DNA of 64,000 bases, from assembly GCA_002440745.1 (NCBI GenBank), contig DJVB01000044.1, positions 78,734 to 142,733 on the forward strand. The letters run 5' to 3'. Shown here one piece after another: positions 35,850 through 45,400 of the stretch; the first letter of the stretch is position 1; each line of letters starts with the position of its first letter. A program made the translations under genes and the position numbers. Under the pieces are notes generated by a model. That model saw nothing but the letters and a program-made list of their open reading frames with translations, had not been told where the DNA came from and did no database searches. The stretch comes from Bacteroidales bacterium UBA6267 (GTDB lineage Bacteria; Bacteroidota; Bacteroidia; Bacteroidales; UBA1556).

Positions 35850-37103
35850 ATGGATATTTACGATGTAATTGTGGTTGGAGCCGGTCCTGCCGGTATTCTT
35901 GCTGCCGGTTCTGCTGCAAAGTTGGGGGCTAAAGTATTGATTTTGGAAAAAATGTCGTCTGTTGGCCGAAAACTGCTGATTACGGGCAAAGGGCGATGCA
36001 ATGTTACGAATGGAGCCTCGGCTTCTGATTTCCTTTCCCATGTTTATCCTGATAGTCGCTTTCTCCGACCTGCTTTGTCGGAATTCAACTCAAATGATAT
36101 TATTCAACTTCTTGACAATCATGGCGTACAGGTAGTTGAAGGGCCAAATAATCGATATTTTCCAGCATCAGATAAAGCTGCGGATGTCCTCAAAGCATTG
36201 CTAAATTGGGTGAATAATTTTCCTATCGACTTAAAAGTGAACTCACGTGTGACAAAAATTGTGGTCGAAGATGGAACGGTCAAAGGTGCGGAATTCAATG
36301 GTCAGGTATTCCCCACTAATGCAGTAATTATTGCCACCGGAGGTAAATCTTATCCTGCAACAGGTTCAACAGGAGATGGTTATGAGTTGGCTCGTCAGCT
36401 TGGACACTCTATCGTAAAACCTATTCCGGCACTTGTCCCCTTAGAAACTAAAGGTTCGGTTGTCAGACAGTTGCAAGGCCTCAATCTAACTGATATTAAG
36501 GCAATAGCATGGGTAAACAATCGTAAAGTTTGGGAGACTCGTGGCGAAATGATTTTTACTCATTTTGGATTGTCCGGCCCTGCAATTCTGACTCTAAGTC
36601 GTTTTGTTGTCAATCCGCTTCAAAACGGTGACTTAGTGAAAATTACCATAGATTTTTTCCCGGATTCCGACGATCAATCTTTGGATAAAAAACTGCAAAA
36701 TGATATTAATACTCACGGTAGGAAAAAGATTATCAACATGTTACATTTGTGGTTGCCGGCTTCATTAGTGCCTGTCTTTATGGCAAAATTAGAGCTTGAC
36801 GATACCAAAGAAGCTCATCAAATCACCGGAAAAGAGAGGAAAAACATAGTTGGACTTCTTAAATCATTTCCTCTTGAAATTTCTCATAATAGATCCTTTA
36901 AAGATGCAATTATCACTGCCGGTGGGGTTTCGACAAAGGAAATCAATCAAAAAACTATGGAATCAAAATTAGTAAGAGGACTCTTTTTTGCCGGAGAAAT
37001 CATCGACATAGATGCCGACACAGGGGGCTATAATCTGCAGATAGCTTATTCAACCGGTTGGTTGGCTGGCTTGAAAGCGGCAAAAGCAAGAATTTCCGAA
37101 TAG
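35850..37103 (+). CDS. FAD-dependent oxidoreductase of the HI0933/YhiN family
   Basis: The 417-aa flavoprotein has the N-terminal dinucleotide motif VVGAGPAGILAAGSAAKLGA, then the family marker KLLITGKGRCNVTNG, a middle segment NAVIIATGGKSYPATGSTGDG, and a C-terminal FAD-contact region (AIITAGGVSTKEI, GLFFAGEIIDIDADTGGYNLQIAYSTG). It is probably an NAD(P)H-dependent oxidoreductase; the physiological substrate of the family is unsettled. It is monocistronic, with its own promoter upstream. Confidence 0.92.
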   Translation: MDIYDVIVVGAGPAGILAAGSAAKLGAKVLILEKMSSVGRKLLITGKGRCNVTNGASASDFLSHVYPDSRFLRPALSEFNSNDIIQLLDNHGVQVVEGPNNRYFPASDKAADVLKALLNWVNNFPIDLKVNSRVTKIVVEDGTVKGAEFNGQVFPTNAVIIATGGKSYPATGSTGDGYELARQLGHSIVKPIPALVPLETKGSVVRQLQGLNLTDIKAIAWVNNRKVWETRGEMIFTHFGLSGPAILTLSRFVVNPLQNGDLVKITIDFFPDSDDQSLDKKLQNDINTHGRKKIINMLHLWLPASLVPVFMAKLELDDTKEAHQITGKERKNIVGLLKSFPLEISHNRSFKDAIITAGGVSTKEINQKTMESKLVRGLFFAGEIIDIDADTGGYNLQIAYSTGWLAGLKAAKARISE

Positions 37104-37190
37104 AATTTTTTCATTTCTAAAAATCTGTTAATTCAGTAACAAAATTACTGCATCAAAGTCTTAAGTTTATAATTATCAAATTTAAAGCTT

Positions 37191-37613
37191 ATGAAACAGA
37201 TTACATTTTTTCGCAGAACAATGGTTTTTTCGCTTGCAGTTTTAGTACTAACTTTAGTATCATGCGAAAAGGAACCTTTAAATTCAATGGATAATTCTCC
37301 TGCTAAGTTCAGTCAGAATATCACCATTTCCCCCAACCAATGGACTCCTTCAGTGGACAACGAATTTGAGAAGTCTTTTGTGATTGATTATCAACGTTTT
37401 GATGTCAATAGTTTGAATGTTAGTGATTTTGTCATTGGTGATGTAGTAATTACTGATGGTTTTTCCTGGAAAGTTGAAGGTAACACATTGTTGCTCAGCT
37501 TGAAACAGCATCCAAAAGACAATGTACACATTCGCCTTGAAATCACACCGGTCTTGCCTTTAGAAAAACATTGCAGTTGCTTAAAAAACGAAGACGAAAG
37601 ATCGACCTTGTAA
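37191..37613 (+). CDS. Small lipoprotein with a beta-sandwich-like domain, unknown function
   Basis: The 140-aa protein has a lipoprotein signal ending in the lipobox LVSC (about residue 28). The mature part looks beta-rich (SFVIDYQRFDVNSLNVSDFVIGDVVITDG, NTLLLSLKQHP, VHIRLEITPVLPL). It ends in a CSC pair and a charged tail. No family is recognised. It is followed by a good terminator, so it is a single-gene unit. Confidence 0.65.
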   Translation: MKQITFFRRTMVFSLAVLVLTLVSCEKEPLNSMDNSPAKFSQNITISPNQWTPSVDNEFEKSFVIDYQRFDVNSLNVSDFVIGDVVITDGFSWKVEGNTLLLSLKQHPKDNVHIRLEITPVLPLEKHCSCLKNEDERSTL

Positions 37614-37632
37614 ATCATATATCCATATTTCC

Positions 37633-37667
37633 AACCCTTAATCCCACCCGATTAAGGGTTTTTTTTT
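37633..37667 (+). terminator. Rho-independent terminator after the 37191 lipoprotein gene
   Basis: A 10-bp perfect stem AACCCTTAAT/ATTAAGGGTT with an 8-nt C-rich loop is followed by a T tract of nine. Confidence 0.9.
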
Positions 37668-37750
37668 GGACAAGAAACGATTATTTTGAAATCAAAAAAA
37701 GATTTTGCTAATTGTAAAAAATAGTAATTTTGGCACAATTGAAATTTGCT

Positions 37751-38611
37751 ATGGTCGAGTTCAAAGAGAAATATATCAATCCTTTTACAGATTACGGATT
37801 CAAGCGGTTATTTGGCGAAGAGCCCAATAAAGATTTATTAATGGATTTTTTAAGTGAGTTGCTCAGAGATGAATTGGGGCAAATTGTAGAATTGACCTAT
37901 TTAAAGAACGAAAATCTTGGAACAACCGAATTGAACCGAAAGGCTGTTTTTGACTTATATTGCACCAACGAAAAAGGAGAGAAATTCATTGTGGAGTTGC
38001 AGAAAACAAAGCAAAAGTTTTTCAAAGACAGGACTTTATATTATTCTACATTCCCTATCAGGGAACAAGCAGTTGTTGGAAGTGATTGGGATTTTGAACT
38101 TCAAAAAGTCTTTACGAGTGCAATTCTCGACTTTGTGTTCGATGAAGACAAGAATGAACCTGAAAAATTTCGGTACGACGTGATGTTGACAGAGCAAGAA
38201 ACCAAGAAAGTGTTTTACGACAAGTTGACCTTCATTTATTTGGAAATGCCTAAATTCGATAAGAAGGTTGATGAATTGGAAACACGTTTTGAAAAGTGGT
38301 TATTTGTATTGAAAAATTTGCACAAACTCGACCGTATACCAGATAATCTTCGCGAAAATATTTTTCTGAAGTTATTTGAAACTGCTGAGATTTCTAAGTT
38401 CAACCAGCAAGAGTATCAGGATTACGAAAACAGTTTGAAGTATTATCGCGATTTGAAAAACTCTTTAGATACAGCAAGAGAAGAGGGAAAAATTGAAGGA
38501 AAAATTGAAATAGCGTTAGTAATGTTGAAAGACAACGAACCTATTTCAAAAATAATCAAATACACTGGGCTGACTGAAGACGAAATCAACCAAATAAAAA
38601 TCAATTTGTAA
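37751..38611 (+). CDS. Rpn-family PD-(D/E)XK nuclease (recombination-promoting nuclease/putative transposase)
   Basis: The 286-aa protein starts MVEFKEKYINPFTDYGFKRLFGEEPNKDLL, the classic Rpn/PDDEXK-transposase start. The nuclease core KAVFDLYCTNEKGEKFIVELQ follows with the D...E-x-Q/K residues, then RTLYYSTFPIREQA. The C-terminus has a short repeated acidic-basic stretch (EEGKIEGKIEIA) and a helix-turn-helix-like tail (ISKIIKYTGLTEDEINQI). Rpn proteins cut DNA and raise RecA-independent recombination. The start at 37751 is chosen since the -7 box TAATTTTG is at 37725-37732. No IS ends are seen. Confidence 0.88.
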   Translation: MVEFKEKYINPFTDYGFKRLFGEEPNKDLLMDFLSELLRDELGQIVELTYLKNENLGTTELNRKAVFDLYCTNEKGEKFIVELQKTKQKFFKDRTLYYSTFPIREQAVVGSDWDFELQKVFTSAILDFVFDEDKNEPEKFRYDVMLTEQETKKVFYDKLTFIYLEMPKFDKKVDELETRFEKWLFVLKNLHKLDRIPDNLRENIFLKLFETAEISKFNQQEYQDYENSLKYYRDLKNSLDTAREEGKIEGKIEIALVMLKDNEPISKIIKYTGLTEDEINQIKINL

Positions 38612-38641
38612 TATCGACTGTTTACGAAATTTACCATCAAA

Positions 38642-40309
38642 TTAAAACCCCTGAACTATCTGAATCTGAATTCTTTGCTCCGAATATTTGGTATTTGTTG
38701 TGTTCACATTATTTAGAAGTCCAATGACGCTCAATTGGGTTTTTTTGTGGATTTGGTAGCCAAGTCGCAAATTTACAGAAAAGAAGTTGGAGTTTCCAAA
38801 CGTTTCATCTTGAAGACTATACGAAGTGTTTAATCCCAGATTAAGCTTCTTTTTAAAGAATTTCTGACTTGCTCCCACATTAAAGCCAAATCGACTGATA
38901 TTTATAGCTTGTTGGTGAAATCTGAAATAGTTAATCCCTGAATTTATTGTCAATCCGGTTTTTTTTGCCACTGCCGAATAAATCAGATTGGCTAATATCA
39001 TATCGTTGTTTTGCATATCGGCTGTAACTTCATTCTGGTCGGCTAGTAGTTGATAGTTGATTGTGAGAATCAGATTGCTTACCCAATTTTCTTTAATCAA
39101 AGTTAGTCGTGGGGTGAAGATTATATTGTGCGTCAATTGATTGATGACTATCGAATCGTTATAAAGAGAGTCGATAACGATTTGTTGCTGAAAGGTATAG
39201 TTAGAATATCCGGCATAAAAACCATAACTTGGTTTTGGATTATAGGTTATTCCAAAGCTCGATATTTGCCTTTCATTTGTTCCTAAACGTTTCATATCCA
39301 AGTTGTTGCGCTGTGTTCCATAGCTGCCCGAAATCATTAGTTGACCTTTCATTAGATTAAGGCTTGGATTCACAGTGATGGCTTCAAGGTCGCTGAGCAA
39401 ATATTCGGAGCCAAGGGTTTTGAAATCCGGCATTACTCTGCGATATTGAACTCCTAATCCCCAGCTTTTTTGTTGATAACCAATCTTTCCTTGAATGGCA
39501 TAAGTAGCTGAAGTACTGATATTTGGGTTGTAAATCTTTTTTACCCAGTCGTATTTTCCATCAGCCGAAAGCTGGATGGGGTCAAATCGAATATCGGATG
39601 AGAAAATGGAAGCCGCTGCGTCAATGTCTAAAACCATTTTTTTCTTTAGCATCGTGGTTTTGTTTTTTATACCTAAAACCAAATTCTCGTGTGCGTTAAG
39701 CGTCCGCATCACTGAATCGGGCAGCGAAACCGAATTTGTATCGTCCTTAGCCTTGAACACAATAAAGTCGAAATGGTTTTCTTCGGTGCCTTTGCCAATT
39801 TTAAAAGCCAAGCCTTTGCGCTTAAATTGCGGACTTAAAACATCCAATGCGGCAAGGTTTTCAGGTTGCTTAAGGTTGCCCATCATAAAACTGAAGCGAA
39901 ATTTCCCCGGTTTCAGCTCCAAGCCTCCGCCAAGAAAAGTCGTATTATTGAGCGTAAACTCCGACATCGCCATGCTTCGCCAACCGATATGAGCCGTAGC
40001 CCATTTGTATTTCGGACTCAGCCCATAGCGATTAAAAGGATGCTGAAATGCAGTGCCTTGTTCGTTCAGCGAAGCATAAAAGGGGATGGATAGCCCATAT
40101 AAACTGATATTCAGTTGAGCTCCAAGACTATAGCCAAAGGGTTGCTGCCTGATGCCCGGTCCATTCGAACCGTAGAAAAAACTTCCTGCTTGTATGCTGC
40201 CCGACATTCTGAAGTTTTTCTTTTCAGTGCCCACTGCGGTTGTTTGCCCTAAAATCGTACTAATAATTCCACTCAGTATTATTATCAAGATAATTTTTCT
40301 AATATTCAT
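38642..40309 (-). CDS. Outer-membrane beta-barrel-like protein
   Basis: The 555-aa protein has a signal peptide (MNIRKIILIIILSGIISTILG). The rest is an alternation of amphipathic beta-strands (FGYSLGAQLNISLYGLSIPFYASL, WGLGVQYRRVMPDF, FGFNVGASQKFFKKKLNLGLNTSYSLQD) and ends in an aromatic residue (IQIVQGF). These are signs of an outer-membrane barrel of roughly 20 or more strands. No named family is recognised. It is the last gene of the 48262-38642 operon, 77 nt after the FN3 gene with a strong hairpin between them. Confidence 0.65.
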   Translation of the reverse strand: MNIRKIILIIILSGIISTILGQTTAVGTEKKNFRMSGSIQAGSFFYGSNGPGIRQQPFGYSLGAQLNISLYGLSIPFYASLNEQGTAFQHPFNRYGLSPKYKWATAHIGWRSMAMSEFTLNNTTFLGGGLELKPGKFRFSFMMGNLKQPENLAALDVLSPQFKRKGLAFKIGKGTEENHFDFIVFKAKDDTNSVSLPDSVMRTLNAHENLVLGIKNKTTMLKKKMVLDIDAAASIFSSDIRFDPIQLSADGKYDWVKKIYNPNISTSATYAIQGKIGYQQKSWGLGVQYRRVMPDFKTLGSEYLLSDLEAITVNPSLNLMKGQLMISGSYGTQRNNLDMKRLGTNERQISSFGITYNPKPSYGFYAGYSNYTFQQQIVIDSLYNDSIVINQLTHNIIFTPRLTLIKENWVSNLILTINYQLLADQNEVTADMQNNDMILANLIYSAVAKKTGLTINSGINYFRFHQQAINISRFGFNVGASQKFFKKKLNLGLNTSYSLQDETFGNSNFFSVNLRLGYQIHKKTQLSVIGLLNNVNTTNTKYSEQRIQIQIVQGF

Positions 40310-40348
40310 GTTTTCAGTGTTTTATATTGCAATAACAACTACGATAAA

Positions 40349-40374
40349 GGCAGGCCGGTTTACTCCGGCCCGCC
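40349..40374 (-). other. Intercistronic GC-rich hairpin
   Basis: The arms GGCAGGCCGG/CCGGCCCGCC (one A-C mismatch on the plus-strand reading) enclose a 6-nt loop. There is no T run, so it is more likely an mRNA-stability or attenuation hairpin than a terminator. Confidence 0.5.
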
Positions 40375-40386
40375 ATAGAAAAATGA

Positions 40387-42426
40387 TCAAAAGCTAATCT
40401 TTTTACTCACCTCGCTCGGGAATAATTTCCCTTTGTCATTTTGTGCAAATACTTGATAATGATAATTTTTGCCTTTCTCAGCGCTATTGTCAACATATTT
40501 TCCGGTGGTTACTACTGCGATTTTCTCCACCTTTTTTCCTTCTGTTCGATAAACAATATAGTTTTTCGCATTGCTGCCTGTTTCCCAATTCAGCGCTATG
40601 CCTGTTTTTTGCTTTTTTACTTCAAAGTTTTTAAAGGTAATTTTAGCCTCAACAAGTTTTAAATCAATGAAATAGGATGCGCTTTTCGAGCCTTCATTTC
40701 CTGAACTGTCGCGAGCTGCGAGGGCGTATTCATAACTACCTTCTGTTAAGGTTTCATTGAAGCTCAACGTATTCCAACTTAAACTATTAGTTAGAGTCCA
40801 TTCGCTTTGCCCCGCTTGACGCCGATAAACCAATACCTCCTTTACATCTTTCGAGCCTGATGGGGAAATATGCATCATAACCTTCTCTCCTTCAGCGGTT
40901 AAACTTTCAAAAGCAGGCGCCAATGGACCAACCAAATCAGGCAATTTAACTTCTATTCTTGCTGCTTTCGGGGAATTGTTAAAGGCTGCGTCAACCGCAA
41001 TCACGGTATAGTATTTCTTCTCCAAAAGACTGTTGAGATTAAGGGTATCTACGAAAAAAGTGTCGGCGATAAATCTCTGATTCACTTGAATCCATTTTCC
41101 ACCGTCTCTGTTAGTTGTGAAAATTCTAAAACCATTCAAATTGTGATCAGGATGCTTATTCCAGCTTAATATTAGTTTGCCTGTGGTGTCGATTTTGGCA
41201 AAAAGGTTTTCGGGAGCAGTCGGAGGATAAATGTCGGGCAAATAGCCATGTGCCATGCGGCTGATTTCTTCATTTCCGGCTGTATCAATGGTAGCAAGTT
41301 TAATGTAATAATGTAAGTCAGGCACAGCATTTTGAATGGTAAACGACCGTTGATTTTTCGCTAATAAATCTTCACCCACTTTTCTATAATCATTTTTCAC
41401 ATCATTCGACTGGTAAACATAAAAGCCTTTTAAGTCAGTTTCATCGGTCAAATTCCAGGTAAAAGTGATGGATTTCGCATTTTCGTCAATCGAAGTTTCA
41501 AAATGCTGGGGTGCGGGTACAGGAGTTTTGTCCACTCCCATCGCTTTCACAATTTGCTCGCTGATATGCTCTTCGCCCCAAACATCAATTCCCACAAGGC
41601 GATAGAAATTTGGTTTGTAATTCTCAGCAACAGAGTCGGTTGTGAAGTTGATAAATAACTCGGAGCCATCAGTGCTATCTGTCTGAGATATGTTTGGACT
41701 AAAATAGAATGGCGCATTATTGATGGGTTTGAATTGAACTCCGTCTGCCGATTTTTCAAGGTTATAACTGATAATCGGATTCATTTCTTCAGTTTGAACC
41801 CATTTGAAATGGACGGCTTTTTCGTCATTCGTGGCTACAAGTTCCGAAAGCGGAAGGTAATCTTCAAAGGTGGTTATTTGAGCAACTCCAAATCTATTCG
41901 ATTTTTTATCGTTCAAAATCACCACTTTATAAGAATAAATCCGATCTTTTACAGCGGTTTTATCTATGTATTCCAAACCTGAGGACAGCGAGACTTCACG
42001 AATTCGGGTGGTAATCAGAAAGTAAAAACCATATTCATTTTGTAGATTCTGAGCGAATCTGACTTTCTCAATTACGGATCCTGAAGCTTTATTCTTCGAA
42101 ATATTATCAAAAATTGCCTTTTGGTTTAATACTTCCAAGGAATCTCCATTTTCCATTTTGGCATAGTCCTCTTTGGTAAATGGCTTCAGAGGTTTTTCGT
42201 TGAGCAACTTATAATCCTTATCGACGCCCAATTCCATGCGAAAAATCTGATACCCGTTTTCTGCTCCGAGAAGCCAGGTTTGAGCCATCTGAGGAGCAAT
42301 CTTCAACATCACACCCTCTTTAGTAAATTTGGTGAACACAGCAATGCTATCCAAGTTTTGACTGTTTGCAATAGCCGGTAAAATTGTGGCTATCAGTGCT
42401 ATAATTATTAATTTAAACTGTTTCAT
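40387..42426 (-). CDS. Secreted multi-fibronectin-III protein
   Basis: The 679-aa protein has a signal peptide (MKQFKLIIIALIATILPAIANSQ). After an N-terminal domain of about 190 residues come at least four FN3-like repeats with the alternating pattern of this fold (VHFKWVQTEEMNPIISYNLE, ITFTWNLTDETDLKGFYVYQ, LILSWNKHPDHNLNGFRIF, IALNWETGSNAKNYIVYR). It lacks the T9SS sorting domain, so it may stay periplasmic or attach to partner proteins. It lies 18 nt downstream of the giant TANFOR-like gene, in one operon. Confidence 0.8.
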   Translation of the reverse strand: MKQFKLIIIALIATILPAIANSQNLDSIAVFTKFTKEGVMLKIAPQMAQTWLLGAENGYQIFRMELGVDKDYKLLNEKPLKPFTKEDYAKMENGDSLEVLNQKAIFDNISKNKASGSVIEKVRFAQNLQNEYGFYFLITTRIREVSLSSGLEYIDKTAVKDRIYSYKVVILNDKKSNRFGVAQITTFEDYLPLSELVATNDEKAVHFKWVQTEEMNPIISYNLEKSADGVQFKPINNAPFYFSPNISQTDSTDGSELFINFTTDSVAENYKPNFYRLVGIDVWGEEHISEQIVKAMGVDKTPVPAPQHFETSIDENAKSITFTWNLTDETDLKGFYVYQSNDVKNDYRKVGEDLLAKNQRSFTIQNAVPDLHYYIKLATIDTAGNEEISRMAHGYLPDIYPPTAPENLFAKIDTTGKLILSWNKHPDHNLNGFRIFTTNRDGGKWIQVNQRFIADTFFVDTLNLNSLLEKKYYTVIAVDAAFNNSPKAARIEVKLPDLVGPLAPAFESLTAEGEKVMMHISPSGSKDVKEVLVYRRQAGQSEWTLTNSLSWNTLSFNETLTEGSYEYALAARDSSGNEGSKSASYFIDLKLVEAKITFKNFEVKKQKTGIALNWETGSNAKNYIVYRTEGKKVEKIAVVTTGKYVDNSAEKGKNYHYQVFAQNDKGKLFPSEVSKKISF

Positions 42427-42444
42427 GATTTAAGTTTTTTAGGG

Positions 42445-45400
42445 TTATTGTTTCGATCTGTGAGCGGTTGTAATATCAAAAATATCGAACTCTATTGGCT
42501 TTGTCCCATTGATGTTTAGCTTAGCTTTTCCGGTGCTTGGACTTTGCCTATAGTTAGTTACATTAAGGCCGTTTTGTTGGCGATGGAGTTGCACAAGAAT
42601 ATGCACAGTAGATGTGTAATTATTTAATTTCCAGTCGTATTCCAAAACGGCAATCCTTTGGCCATATTGGTTTTGCGGAGCTGTATATTCTGCTGCTCGA
42701 ATTTCGCTTGATGTCAAATCACCAAGGTGTGGGTATCGCAATTGATTGATTCTAAACTCATCTGTTAGATTAGCTATCTGAATATTATTCTGCATAGCAT
42801 AAGTCATTAAAGCAATCCGATTTAAACTCCAAATATGGTTTGTTTGAGTAGAGCTGTTTAGGATGGTGTTATAGTTTAAATCAATGTTTTCGCCTCTTCC
42901 AAAGGGCTCTTTGCCGCTAAATAATATCGTATAATATTTTCCATTGGTGCTTGAAGAAAGCAAGGTGCGGTGAGAAAGATATTGTAAATCATTTACTTTG
43001 TCAGCAAAAGTATTATAATGGCTGGTTCTGAAATAGTAGGTATATATCTCTCTTTCAGCGTCTTGTTGATCGATTGTTTCATAAACGACATTAAAAGTTA
43101 CTTTGTAAATTCTACCTTTACGTGGTTTTAAACGCGAAGTACGATTTTCAGGAAGGGCATATTCCAAACGATTTTGGCCAATGACTTTTGATGCTCCACT
43201 ATAATAATTTTCGCCGGTATAGACATCAGTCCAAATCACTTCTATCATGTGAAAATTATTATAACTATCAAATACATGTTCGTTATCATAGTCGAGGTAG
43301 CACTTGCTATTTCCAAGATAATCGCCCATATAGAAATAGCGTTGATTCAATGCAGGAGCTGCACCCGAAACGGATGTAATAACCATAGGTTCAGCGGCTT
43401 TCGTAACAAAACGTAATGATCTAACTTCATAAGCCTCAACACCATTAGCATCTTTAAGCGGCTGGTAGGGGTCATTATCAAAAGCATGCATAAGTGTAGC
43501 TTTAAATTTTAATTGATATTGATTTCCGGGCTCAAGAAGAGGATAAAGTTCACCATTTGTTAAGTATATTCTTAGGTTTTTTGTTTGTCCTGGAGCAATG
43601 ATACGAATTGGAGCATTCTGATTACTTGAAACGGTGGTATAGGTTGGATAAACTCTTGCCACATCTTGCCATTGTCCATTTACCTTTTTTTCTAAAACAA
43701 CCGAATACTGCATCTTTGTTTTAAGTGTTGAGCCATCTCCCATTTGGTAAATTTCTTCATGCACAAGAGGAATTTCTAAAGCTACGTTTGCGCGGAAGTA
43801 TTTGTCGTACGCATAGACGCTATCCACAGTTTGATTGAACTGCATTGAACTAATCAATCTTTGGAGAGCAAGGTCTTCGGTGAATGATTCATCGACTTCA
43901 AAATCACAATCTTTACCCACGGTAAATGAGGTACGAGCGGTATAGCTTCCATAAACCGGCAATCTTAAACTAAGCGCTACAGCAGCTTTGAAATAGCTTG
44001 GATTTGGAAGTTTGGCGGTAAGCCCGGCTGCCATTTTTACCTCTGCCAGAGTAAACCTTTTTCCCATAATACTACCATCCATTCCTGCATGTCCGAAAAG
44101 ATAACCCTGCCCGTTTATTCGCCAACCATCCATTCCATAGTCTGCGTTTCCATTGCAAGTTACACCGTAGGTTTTGGTTATTGCGGCATCGAAACCTAAA
44201 CCTGCGCCTGCAGTGAATGAAATTCCATTTCCCCAAACTTCAAATGCAGTGATACGCGGCATATCAAAGCGAATATGATTTCCGGTCATAACACCTGCTG
44301 ATGATCCTGCTGCCATGTCAAAGCTTGGTAAATTTAACTCTTCCACTTCCTTGGGAAGAGATGGGGCTGATGGCAAAACCGAACCCATGGCAAAATAGAC
44401 ATTGTCATCAACGCTGAAAGATTTTGTCTTTCCAAAAAGTTTGTATCTCAAGCCCATCTGTAGGCCGAGCATTGTTTTATATTGCTGAGCTCCGGTGCCT
44501 TGGCTAGGATGGCCTAACCAAACATACCAATCGTTTGCCGAAAAATGCAATTGTACCGGTCGGTCGGCTTCTGTTCTGCCCATTCGTTCTCCCCAAATAA
44601 ACTGAACTCCGGTAGGTGGAATATTGATATTATATCCAAAACTTGCATCAAATGCCATATTAGATCCTCTTCCGGTCAGGCGCATGGTGCCCTCCACTTC
44701 TACCATAGCGTTGGGCGAAAAGGTTCCGTTGCTGTTAATATCACGAAACAATGCCATATTACTGCTAAACTCCACGCTGTTGAAATTGCTGCCTCTAAAT
44801 GATATTTCTATCTGGGCGGTTCCATTCATCGACGACTCATCCTCAACGGTACTTAAAAGTGCCGCAGCTTTAAAACCCCACCCGTTCTTTACCGCACGGT
44901 AGGAAGGTGTGTATCTGGTTCGGCCAAACATGTTGGTATTTGGAGTGACCGTAGGCAACATATTATAGTAGGCCCCTCCCGCAAAACCTCGAATACCTAT
45001 TTCACTTATCAAGCGTTGCGATTTGTTCAATAGTACTCGACCATCTGCATACCAGAAGTTAAAATCGTCTTTGGAACCAAATAATACATTGGATCCTATC
45101 TCTAATTCATCTAAAAAGGTAGCATCTATTTTTCCCTTAAAACCTTGACCTAATGTGGGATCCTTGCTAAACCAATCCATTTTTCCATCAATCGAAACAA
45201 CAGATACACTACCTGAAATATCAATTGACCCAACATCAAGGCCTTCAGCTTCCCATTTTTTGGTCGTATTATTTCGCTTTGCTTTAATTTTGATTTCACT
45301 GTTTGCATTGAATCCTGCTCCCTCTGCTCCAAAATTGATATTCAGGTCAAATTTTAGAGCCTTTCTGCTTGCGTTAGATGGTGAATTTCCACCGGAATTA

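Noticed and set aside
37730..38611. Complete insertion sequence around the Rpn nuclease gene
   Set aside because: No terminal inverted repeats or target duplication could be seen at either side.
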